Of a stretch of 34,872 nt of DNA, positions 6,641 to 13,660 are shown in pieces. The stretch is from positions 1-34,872 of the forward strand of contig OMZQ01000018.1 of the NCBI GenBank assembly GCA_900315595.1, given 5' to 3'. Source of the stretch: an uncultured Eubacteriales bacterium (GTDB lineage Bacteria > Bacillota > Clostridia > Oscillospirales > Oscillospiraceae). Numbering within the stretch: the stretch's first letter is position 1; every line of letters begins with the position of its first letter. Position numbers and translations under genes: made by a program. A model generated the notes under the pieces. The model was given only the letters and a program-made list of their open reading frames with translations, made no database searches and had not been told where the DNA came from.

Positions 6641-6924
6641 ACGGTCTGGACCTGTTTCAGCTTCTGCTGCTTGCGGGCATCGTGGTCTGCGGGATCGCGG
6701 CCTGTCAGAGCAAAAACCTGCTGGTCTGCCTGATCATCTTCATGGCCTATTCGGTGATGATGTCGGTCATCTGGGTCCTGCTCCAGGCCCCGGATCTGGC
6801 GATCACCGAGGCGGCCGTCGGCGCGGGCATCTCCAGCATCCTGCTGTTTATCACGCTCAAAAAACTCCGTGACATCCGAAAGAAGGTCCGGCATGAAGAA
6901 ACAGACGAAACCGAAGCTCTCTGA
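6637..6924 (+). CDS. MbhD-like (DUF4040) antiporter subunit
   Basis: This 95-residue protein has three hydrophobic helices and the sequence VLLQAPDLAITEAAVGAGIS, the hallmark of the MbhD/DUF4040 domain. In Bacillus that domain forms part of the C-terminal region of MrpA, but in archaeal Mbh complexes and here it is a separate gene. The start is GTG at 6637, seven bases after GGGAGGAGGA and overlapping the mrpG stop. A longer upstream frame exists but lies entirely over mrpG. The 3' end overlaps the next gene by 32 bases. Confidence 0.88.
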   Translation: MNGLDLFQLLLLAGIVVCGIAACQSKNLLVCLIIFMAYSVMMSVIWVLLQAPDLAITEAAVGAGISSILLFITLKKLRDIRKKVRHEETDETEAL

Positions 6925-7801
6925 GCGGCTGCGCGCCTGGGACGCGGGCAGCTTCGACCTGACCGCGTCCATCGACCCCGACCCGCCCGTTCCGACGGTC
7001 GAGCACGACGTCCGGCAGGAGGACCTTCCCCCGCTTGTGTCGCTCAGCGAGCGGGAGACGCGCGGCTTCCGGCGGCTGTATCCCGTGCTGGCGGCCGCGC
7101 TGAGCGCGGTCCTGGTGGCCTTTCTCCTGTCCGCCGTCCTTGCCCTGCCGCCCTACGGCGCGGCGGACAACCCGCCCCACAACGAGGTCATGGAGCGTTA
7201 CGTCTCCCAAGGCCTGGACGAGACCGGAGCCGTGAACACCGTGGCTGGCGTGATCCTGGACTACCGCGCCTTCGATACCCTGGGCGAATCCCACGTGCTC
7301 TACACGGCGGCGACGGCGGTGATGATCCTGCTGCTCGCGGCGGGCGGAGGACGGGAGGAGCCGCCCTCGGTCCGGCGGATCATGGAGGGCGACCCGATCC
7401 TGCGCGGCACGGCGCGGGTCCAGGTGCCGGTTATCCTGCTGTTCGGGGTCTACGTGATCCTCAACGGCCACCTGGGGCCGGGCGGCGGCTTTGCCGGCGG
7501 GGCCATCCTCGGCGGCGGCCTGATCCTCTACGTGATCGCCTTCGGCTTCGAGCCGCTGGAGCGGATCGTCAGCGGAAGGGTCTTCCGCGTCGGGATCGCC
7601 TCGGCCCTCTGCTTCTACAGCGCGGCCAAGTGCTATTCCTTCTTCTGCGGGGCCAACCATCTGGAGACGATCTTCCGTAACGGTACCCCCGGCGCGATCC
7701 TCTCGGCGGGGCTGATCCTGCCGCTGAACGTCGCCGTCGGGCTGATCGTCGCGCTGACGATGTACGGCTTCTATTCGATGTTCCAAAGGGGGCGGGTCTG
7801 A
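6893..7801 (+). CDS. mrpB: MbhE-MrpB fusion subunit
   Basis: This 302-residue protein joins two parts. An N-terminal cytoplasmic stretch of about 55 residues and one helix lead into an MbhE-like domain (LPPYGAADNPPHNEVMERYV, ETGAVNTVAGVILDYRAFDT, LGESHVLYTAATAVMILL). An MrpB/MnhB/MbhF domain of four helices follows (VILNGHLGPGGGFAGGAILG, GLILPLNVAVGLIVALTMYG). The MbhE part corresponds to the last portion of MrpA in Bacillus, here fused to MrpB. The ATG at 6893 has an AAGAAGG site; its stop TGA shares a base with the mrpC ATG. The charged N-terminal extension is unusual. Confidence 0.9.
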   Translation: MKKQTKPKLSERLRAWDAGSFDLTASIDPDPPVPTVEHDVRQEDLPPLVSLSERETRGFRRLYPVLAAALSAVLVAFLLSAVLALPPYGAADNPPHNEVMERYVSQGLDETGAVNTVAGVILDYRAFDTLGESHVLYTAATAVMILLLAAGGGREEPPSVRRIMEGDPILRGTARVQVPVILLFGVYVILNGHLGPGGGFAGGAILGGGLILYVIAFGFEPLERIVSGRVFRVGIASALCFYSAAKCYSFFCGANHLETIFRNGTPGAILSAGLILPLNVAVGLIVALTMYGFYSMFQRGRV

Positions 7802-8184
7802 TGCTGCAAAGTCTCTGGGAGAATCGCATTCCGGTTGCGGCGGTCGTCCTCTTTGCCGTAGGCTTCACGACCCTGCTGCTGCACCGGAACCTCTTTAAGA
7901 AGATCATCGGTCTGAATATCATGGATACCGCAGCCTACCTCTTTCTGACCTCGCTGGGCTATATTTCCGGCCGCAAGCCGCCGATTATCACGGACGGCGT
8001 CACCGACGCTTCCGCCTACGTCAATCCCCTGCCCGCCGGTCTGGTGCTGACCGGCATCGTGGTCTCGGTCTCCGTGACCGCCCTGATGCTGGCCCTGACC
8101 GTCCGCCTCTACGAGCGCTATCACACGCTGGATCTGGACAAGATCTATCTGATGGCGAAGGATGAAGAGGAGGAGAAGAAATGA
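7801..8184 (+). CDS. mrpC: Mrp antiporter subunit C (NuoK-like)
   Basis: This 127-residue protein has three helices and is homologous to NuoK and MbhG. The motif LLLHRNLFKKIIGLNIMDTA carries the positively charged loop after helix 1, and the third helix GIVVSVSVTALMLALTVRLY is family-typical. It starts on the last base of the mrpB stop and overlaps the next ATG by four bases. Confidence 0.94.
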   Translation: MLQSLWENRIPVAAVVLFAVGFTTLLLHRNLFKKIIGLNIMDTAAYLFLTSLGYISGRKPPIITDGVTDASAYVNPLPAGLVLTGIVVSVSVTALMLALTVRLYERYHTLDLDKIYLMAKDEEEEKK

Positions 8185-9671
8185 GCTTTGCCGCGAACCT
8201 TCCTCTGTTCTCCGTCGTCGGGTGTCTGCTCGCCTCGGCGGTGAGCGCCGTCCTGCGGGCGAAGCCCGCGGCCTGGGTCACGCGGATCCTGGCGGCGCTG
8301 GTGGCTGCAGCCTCCGTCCCCGTTCTGCTTCTCGGGCTGAAAACCGGGACGGCTGTGACCTACACGATGGGCCATTTCCCGGCGCCGTGGGGCAACGAGC
8401 TCCGCTTCGGCATTCTGGAGCCGCTGGTCTCCGGCATCTTCGCCCTCGTCCTGCTTGCCTGCGTGGTGGGCGGAGACCGGGAGCTCAAGCGGGATATCGA
8501 GCCCGCCAAGCAGAACCTCTACTTCGTGATGGTCGATCTGGTGCTGGCTGCGCTTCTGGCCCTGCTCTATACGAACGACCTCTTTACGGGCTACGTTTTC
8601 ATCGAGATCTGCACGATCGCCGCCTGCGGCATTCTGATGATCCGCCAGCTCGGGCGCACGACCCTTGCAGCGGTCCGCTATATGATCTTCTCGCTGATCG
8701 GCTCCGGCCTGTTCATGCTGGGGATCGTCTTCCTCTATTCGCTGACCGGCCACCTGCTGATGCCGAATCTCAAGACTGCCGTGGCTGCCCTGTGGGCGAG
8801 CGGGGAATCCCGCACGCCGCTGCTGACCGCCATGTGCCTGATCACCCTCGGCCTCTGCATCAAGAGCGGTCTCTTTCCCTTCCACTTCTGGATGCCGGAT
8901 ACCTACGGCTATTCCACGCCCTGCTCGGCGGGCATTCTCTCCGGCCTGGTGACAAAGGGCTATATCTTCCTGCTCATCAAGATCATCCGCTGCGTCTTCG
9001 GCGTGGAGGTCTTTTACGCGAGCGGGATCCAGTCCGTGCTCTACGTTCTGGGCGTCGCAGGGATGGTGGTGGGCTCGATCTCTGCCATCCGGGTGAACGA
9101 CGTCTTCCGCATGATCGCCTTCTCCTCCGCCGCGCAGATCGGCTATATCTTCATGGGCGTCGGCCTGTCGCCGGAGCTCGGCACCGCGGCGGCTCTGTTC
9201 CATATCCTGACCCACGCGATCACCAAGCCCGCTCTGTTCCTGTCCGCCTCCCGCCTGTCGGAGGCCTCGGGCGGACGGAAGCGCTTCAAGGCCCTGCAGG
9301 GCGCGGCGCACCGAAACCCGACGGCCGGCGCGGCCTTTGCCGTGGGCTGTCTGAGCATGATCGGCGTGCCGCTGACGATGGGCTTTATCGCCAAATATCT
9401 GTTCGCCTTCGCGGCCTTCCGCGAAAACCGCCTGCTGGTCCCGACGCTGCTGGCCCTGGCGATCTCCACCGTGCTCAATACCTTCTACTTCGCGCGCACC
9501 CTGATCCGCGTCTATAATACCCGCGGCGTCACCCCCGTGCCGCCGGTGCGGCTCCGCACCCAGCCCGGCTACGCCTTCGCCGCGATCCTGCTGACGGCGG
9601 AGAACGTCGTCTGCGGCATCCTCGCCCAGCCGCTGATCGAGATGCTGACCAAGGGCCTGTCCGTGCTCTGA
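8181..9671 (+). CDS. mrpD: MrpD-like antiporter subunit 1
   Basis: This 496-residue polytopic protein of the NuoL/M/N antiporter family is the first of four in the operon. The proton-path residues are present: Glu142 in VFIEICTIAACG (helix 5), Lys228 in CIKSGLFPFHFWMP (helix 7), Lys259 in LVTKGYIF (helix 8) and Lys405 in GFIAKYLF (helix 12). The loop after helix 7 reads DTYGYSTPCSAG, whereas the second and fourth subunits have HPVAPAPASA. Its position straight after mrpC matches mrpD/mbhH in known clusters. It should translocate H+ or Na+ in the antiport cycle. Confidence 0.92.
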   Translation: MSFAANLPLFSVVGCLLASAVSAVLRAKPAAWVTRILAALVAAASVPVLLLGLKTGTAVTYTMGHFPAPWGNELRFGILEPLVSGIFALVLLACVVGGDRELKRDIEPAKQNLYFVMVDLVLAALLALLYTNDLFTGYVFIEICTIAACGILMIRQLGRTTLAAVRYMIFSLIGSGLFMLGIVFLYSLTGHLLMPNLKTAVAALWASGESRTPLLTAMCLITLGLCIKSGLFPFHFWMPDTYGYSTPCSAGILSGLVTKGYIFLLIKIIRCVFGVEVFYASGIQSVLYVLGVAGMVVGSISAIRVNDVFRMIAFSSAAQIGYIFMGVGLSPELGTAAALFHILTHAITKPALFLSASRLSEASGGRKRFKALQGAAHRNPTAGAAFAVGCLSMIGVPLTMGFIAKYLFAFAAFRENRLLVPTLLALAISTVLNTFYFARTLIRVYNTRGVTPVPPVRLRTQPGYAFAAILLTAENVVCGILAQPLIEMLTKGLSVL

Positions 9672-9703
9672 TACCGTCAATTCAATTGATAGGAGGGACT
9701 CCT

Positions 9704-11176
9704 GTGACCAACCTGCTCATGTGCCTTGTTATTCTCCTGCCGCTGGCCGGCGGGGCGGCGCTGCCGCTGCTCCGGGGCCGGAGCAAGAGGACCCTGCATC
9801 TCTGCGTGCTGGCGATCCTCGTGCTTGAGGCCGCTGCGGTGACGGGCCTGCTCCTGTCGCCCGCCTCGGAGCTGACCGTGCTCGCCATGTCGGATTCCCT
9901 GGTTCTCGCCCTGCGGATGGACGGCGTCTCGCGCCTGTTTCTGGCGGTGGCGGCCTACGGCTATCTGCTGACCGGGATCTACGCCTTCCGCTATCTTTCC
10001 CACGGCGGACGGGAGATCTCCTTCTATGCCTTCTTCCTTCTGTCGCTCGGCACGCTCGCGGGCATGGATCTGTCGAAAAACCTCGTCACGATGTACCTGT
10101 TCTTTGAGGCGCTGACCCTGCTCTCCATGCCCCTGGTCCTCCATGACCGCACGAAGGAGTCCATTCAGGCGGCCCTCAAGTATCTGTTCTATTCGATCGC
10201 CGGCGCGTTTCTGGGCCTGGCCGCGATCTTCTTCCTCTCGGCCTATTCCACGAGCCTGGACTTCCGCGCGGGCGGAAATCTCGATCTCGGAAAGCTGGCG
10301 GGCCATGAGAACGTCCTGCGGGTCGCCGTCTTTCTCGGTGTGATCGGCTTCGGAGCCAAGGCCGGTCTCTATCCCCTCCACGGCTGGCTGCCCACGGCCC
10401 ACCCGGTCGCCCCGGCCCCCGCCTCCGCCGTCCTGTCCGGCATCATTGCCAAGGCGGGCGTGCTTGCCATTCTGCGTCTGGTGTATTTTTGCGTCGGCGC
10501 GGACTTCCTGGCTGGAACCTGGGTCCAGACGGCCTGGCTGAGCCTTGCCCTGCTGACGGTCTTCATGGGCTCCATGATGGCCTACCGGGAAAAGGTGTTC
10601 AAAAAGCGCCTGGCCTACTCCACGGTCAGCCAGATCTCCTACGTCCTGACCGGACTCTTTCTCCTGACCCCGGAGGGAGCGCTCGGCGGCCTGCTCCACG
10701 TGGTCTTCCACGCGACGATCAAGCTCTGCCTCTTCCTGGTGGCGGGCTCCGTCATCGTAAACGCGGGCAAGACCCGCGTGGACGAGCTGCGCGGCTATGG
10801 AAGGGTCATGCCGAAGACGCTCTGGGCCTTTACGATCGCCTCCCTGGCCCTGATCGGCATTCCGCCTGCCTCCGGCTTTGTCAGCAAGTGGTATCTTGCG
10901 GGCGGGGCCCTGCATTCCGGCCTGCCGGTCTTCTCCTGGCTGGCTCCCGTTATCCTGCTGGTCTCGGCCCTGCTGACGGCGGGCTATCTGCTCCCGATCT
11001 CCATCGACGCCTTCTTCCCCGGGAAGGACTGCCCCGCCCTGCCGCCGAAAAACGACGAGGGCGGCGCGCGGATGTGGGTCCCCGTTCTGATCCTCTCCGC
11101 TCTGACCCTGCTGTTCGGTATCTTCTCCGCGCCTCTGGTCAACGCCCTCTCCGCGCTGGCAGAGGGCCTGTTCTGA
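9704..11176 (+). CDS. NuoM/MrpD-like antiporter subunit 2
   Basis: This 490-residue membrane protein of the proton-conducting transporter family has the key residues Glu135 (LFFEALTLLS), Lys219 (GFGAKAGLYPLHGWLP), Lys250 (IIAKAGVL) and Lys395 (GFVSKWYL). The HPVAPAPASAVLSG motif is classical for NuoL/M/N proteins. The start is a GTG at 9704 behind AGGAGGG; an upstream TTG in frame would place the ribosome-binding site inside the gene. It follows subunit 1 after 32 bases and precedes subunit 3 by ten. An intact paralogue rather than a decayed copy. Confidence 0.92.
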   Translation: MTNLLMCLVILLPLAGGAALPLLRGRSKRTLHLCVLAILVLEAAAVTGLLLSPASELTVLAMSDSLVLALRMDGVSRLFLAVAAYGYLLTGIYAFRYLSHGGREISFYAFFLLSLGTLAGMDLSKNLVTMYLFFEALTLLSMPLVLHDRTKESIQAALKYLFYSIAGAFLGLAAIFFLSAYSTSLDFRAGGNLDLGKLAGHENVLRVAVFLGVIGFGAKAGLYPLHGWLPTAHPVAPAPASAVLSGIIAKAGVLAILRLVYFCVGADFLAGTWVQTAWLSLALLTVFMGSMMAYREKVFKKRLAYSTVSQISYVLTGLFLLTPEGALGGLLHVVFHATIKLCLFLVAGSVIVNAGKTRVDELRGYGRVMPKTLWAFTIASLALIGIPPASGFVSKWYLAGGALHSGLPVFSWLAPVILLVSALLTAGYLLPISIDAFFPGKDCPALPPKNDEGGARMWVPVLILSALTLLFGIFSAPLVNALSALAEGLF

Positions 11177-11186
11177 GAGGTGTACC

Positions 11187-12686
11187 ATGGCTCCCGTTTG
11201 GATGCTTGCGGCGATCCTGCTGCCGATGCTCGGAGGCGCCGGACTTCTGCTGCTGAAAAAGAAACAGGCCGGAACGGCGAAGCTGCTCGCGCTTGCCCTG
11301 ACCTGCGCGACCTCGATCCTGGTCTGGGCGCTGATCCTGACCGGCTCGACCGCGACCTTCCGCCTGGCCTCCTTCACCGACGGACTGGTCGTTGCCTACC
11401 GGCTCGACGGGCTGGGCCGCTTCTTTGCCGGGATCCTGGCGACGCTCTGGCCGCTGACGGTTCTCTACGCCCTGTCCTACATGGAGCATGAGCCGCGGCA
11501 AATCGCCTTCTTCAGCTTTTTCACGATGTCCTACGCCGCCAGCCTCGGCGTGGCGATGTCGTCCAACCTCTTTACCCTGTATTTCAACTATGAGCTGCTG
11601 ACCCTTGCCACGATGCCTCTGGTCCTCCACCCGATGACCCGCGCGGCAAGCAAGGCGACGCGGACCTATCTCTTCTTCTCCCTCGGCGGGGCGGCCTTCG
11701 CCTTTGCCTCGATGATCTTCCTGATCGCAAACGGGGCCGACGGGAGCTTCACCCTGGGCGGCCTCCTGAACGGCCACCCCTACGGGCCGGAGATCACGCG
11801 GATCTTCTACGTCCTCGGCTTCTTCGGCTTCGGCGTCAAGTCCGCGGTCTTCCCGCTCCACGTCTGGCTCCCCCGGGCGGCCGTCGCGCCGACCCCGGTC
11901 ACTGCCCTGCTCCACGCGGTTGCCGTCGTCAAGGCCGGAGCCTTCGCCGTCATCCGCCTGACCTGGTTCTGCTTCGGGACCGACCTGCTGGCCGGGACCT
12001 GGGCTCAGTGGGTGCCGATGCTTTTTATCATCTTCACGATCCTGTACGGCTCCGTGATGGCGGTCAAATGCCCGCACTGGAAGCGGCGTCTGGCCTACTC
12101 CACGGTGGCGAATCTCTCCTACGTGCTGTTCGGCGCTCTGCTGATGACCTCCGCCGGTCTTGCCGCCGGTCTGCTCCATATGGCTGCCCATGCCTGCATC
12201 AAGATCCTGGCCTTCTTCTGCGCCGGCGCGGTCCTGCACCGGACGGGGCGGGAATACAACGTGGAGCTGGACGGCCTGGGCCGGAAGATGCCCCTGACCT
12301 TCGCCTGCTTCACGGTCTCGGCCCTGGCCCTGACCGGCATCCCGCCCTTCAACGGCTTTGTGAGCAAGTGGTATCTGCTGACAGCCTCCGCCGAGGCGGG
12401 CACGACCCTTGCCTACGCAGGGGCGGCGGCCCTGCTGATCTCTGCCCTGCTGACGGCGATCTATATGTTCACCGTCGTCTCCCGCGCCTGGTTCCCGCGC
12501 AGGGACGGCCCCGCCGGGCCGATCCTCCCGCGCGACGCCGCTCCGCGCCGCGCCCTGCCCGCCCGCTGCGAGGCGGATTGGCGAATGAACCTTCCCGACG
12601 TCCTCCTGGCTCTGGCGACCCTGGCTGCCGGCCTCTTTTCCCAGCCGATCATCGACGCTGTGGAGCGGATCGTGTCCCATTCATAA
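11187..12686 (+). CDS. NuoM/MrpD-like antiporter subunit 3
   Basis: This 499-residue antiporter-like subunit again has all four functional charges: Glu136 (FNYELLTLAT), Lys218 (GFGVKSAVFPLHVWLP), Lys249 (AVVKAGAF) and Lys394 (GFVSKWYL). The helix 7-8 loop reads RAAVAPTPVTALLHAVAVVK, the form seen in the MrpA/MbhH branch. GAGAGGTG precedes the ATG. The stop is followed within about ten bases by the first of three tandem repeats that separate it from the fourth subunit. Confidence 0.92.
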   Translation: MAPVWMLAAILLPMLGGAGLLLLKKKQAGTAKLLALALTCATSILVWALILTGSTATFRLASFTDGLVVAYRLDGLGRFFAGILATLWPLTVLYALSYMEHEPRQIAFFSFFTMSYAASLGVAMSSNLFTLYFNYELLTLATMPLVLHPMTRAASKATRTYLFFSLGGAAFAFASMIFLIANGADGSFTLGGLLNGHPYGPEITRIFYVLGFFGFGVKSAVFPLHVWLPRAAVAPTPVTALLHAVAVVKAGAFAVIRLTWFCFGTDLLAGTWAQWVPMLFIIFTILYGSVMAVKCPHWKRRLAYSTVANLSYVLFGALLMTSAGLAAGLLHMAAHACIKILAFFCAGAVLHRTGREYNVELDGLGRKMPLTFACFTVSALALTGIPPFNGFVSKWYLLTASAEAGTTLAYAGAAALLISALLTAIYMFTVVSRAWFPRRDGPAGPILPRDAAPRRALPARCEADWRMNLPDVLLALATLAAGLFSQPIIDAVERIVSHS

Positions 12687-12696
12687 GGGAAGGTAC

Positions 12697-13058
12697 TGCC
12701 GCCGAAGGCGGCGCATTCCGGACGAGAGCCGTACAGAAGAAGCAGCAGCCTTCCGGTACGGAACGAGAATCCTTCCCCTGTAAGGGGAAGGGGGACCGCG
12801 AAGCGGTGGAAGAGGTGTTGCCGCCGAAGGCGGCGCATTCCGGACGAGAGCCGTACAGAAGAGGCAGCAGCCTTCCGGTACGGGAAATCCTTCCCCTGTA
12901 AGGGGAAGGGGGACCGCGAAGCGGTGGAAGAGGTGCTGCCGCCGAAGGCGGCACATTCCGGACGAGAGCCGTACAGAAGAAGCAGCAGCCTTCCGATACG
13001 GAACGAGAATCCTTCCCCTGTAAGGGGAAGGGGGACCGCGAAGCGGTGGAAGAGGTGT
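12697..13058 (+). repeat. Three tandem 118-122 bp palindromic repeats
   Basis: Copies start at 12697, 12819 and 12937 (periods 122 and 118; the middle copy lacks four bases). They are nearly identical. Each contains GCCGCCGAAGGCGGC, then GGACGAGAGCCGTACAGAAG, then CCTTCCCCTGTAAGGGGAAG, then ACCGCGAAGCGGT and ends GGAAGAGGTG. The array fills the whole gap between antiporter subunit 3 and the DUF559 gene. No T tracts follow the hairpins. The half CCTTCCCC...GGAAGAGG recurs inverted at 13451-13632. Confidence 0.93.
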
Positions 13059-13068
13059 TTTGTAAACC

Positions 13069-13446
13069 ATGAAGCACAGCAAATCAAATCTGACGCCGAT
13101 TGCACAAACTCTGCGGAAGAACATGACCCGCGAAGAGGTCAAGCTCTGGAAATGCTTTTTGCAGCCTCTCCCCGTGGTCGTCAAGCGACAAAAGGTCATT
13201 GGAAATTACGTCGTCGATTTTTATATCCCCAAGGCTAAACTGGTGATCGAGCTGGACGGAAGTCAGCACTATTCTGATACAGGAATCGCGTCTGATCGGA
13301 AGCGGGACAGCGATTTGAACGATCTCGGGTTGACCGTACTGCGTTATTCCAACCTGGATGTGCACCGAAACTTCGACGGTGTGTGCGCGGACATTGTTCG
13401 GCATATCCCTGCGGAGATCGAGATCGGGCACCTGCGGGAGGGTTGA
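13069..13446 (+). CDS. DUF559 endonuclease-like protein
   Basis: This 125-residue protein belongs to the DUF559 family, which is related to Vsr and other restriction-endonuclease-fold nucleases. The core is visible: an N-terminal helix with Glu22-Glu23 (NMTREEVKLWKCF), then Asp50 (NYVVDFYIP) and Glu61-x-Asp63 (KLVIELDGSQHY), followed by the RKRDSDLNDLGLTVLRYSN helix and strand. These acidic residues are the expected metal site. The length of about 120 is normal, so it is probably intact. The ribosome-binding site is GAGGTG at the 3' end of the last upstream repeat. The gene sits between inverted repeat arrays inside the antiporter operon. DNA substrate is unknown. Confidence 0.9.
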   Translation: MKHSKSNLTPIAQTLRKNMTREEVKLWKCFLQPLPVVVKRQKVIGNYVVDFYIPKAKLVIELDGSQHYSDTGIASDRKRDSDLNDLGLTVLRYSNLDVHRNFDGVCADIVRHIPAEIEIGHLREG

Positions 13447-13450
13447 TGGG

Positions 13451-13632
13451 GAAGGCCCCCTCTTCCACCGCCTGCGGCGGTCCCCCTTCCCCCCAAGGGG
13501 GAAGGACACCCCCTTCCGCCGCCATTCCACAAGGGGGAAGGACCCCTCTTCCACCGCCTGCGGCGGTCCCCCTTCCCCCCAAGGGGGAAGGACACCCCTT
13601 CCGCCGCCATTCCACAAGGGGGGGAAGGACAC
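13451..13632 (-). repeat. Two tandem 86-bp repeats, inverted relative to the upstream array
   Basis: Two copies with an 86-base period carry TCTTCCACCGCCTGCGGCGG (at 13461 and 13547), then CCCCCTTCC and its complement GGGGGAAGG, then a CCGCCGCCATTCCAC tail. Read on the minus strand the order is CCTTCCCCC, GGGGGAAGGGGGACCG, CGGTGGAAGAGG, which is the core order of the upstream array. The array ends about 30 bases before the start of antiporter subunit 4. Confidence 0.9.
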
Positions 13633-13660
13633 ACCAATCGAGGCTTGAAAGGAGAAGGCC

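Noticed and set aside
12697..13058. Possible CRISPR array
   Set aside because: The three units are tandem copies of 118-122 bp without unique spacers, and no cas genes are near. The same holds for the 41-bp array at 3911.
12687..13660. Insertion sequence with a transposase
   Set aside because: The only gene is a DUF559 nuclease. No DDE, HUH or serine/tyrosine recombinase motif is present, so it is reported as a possible cassette and not as an IS.
13446..13660. Frameshift or broken mrpA between antiporter subunits 3 and 4
   Set aside because: Both flanking subunits are full length with their own starts, ribosome-binding sites and all functional residues.
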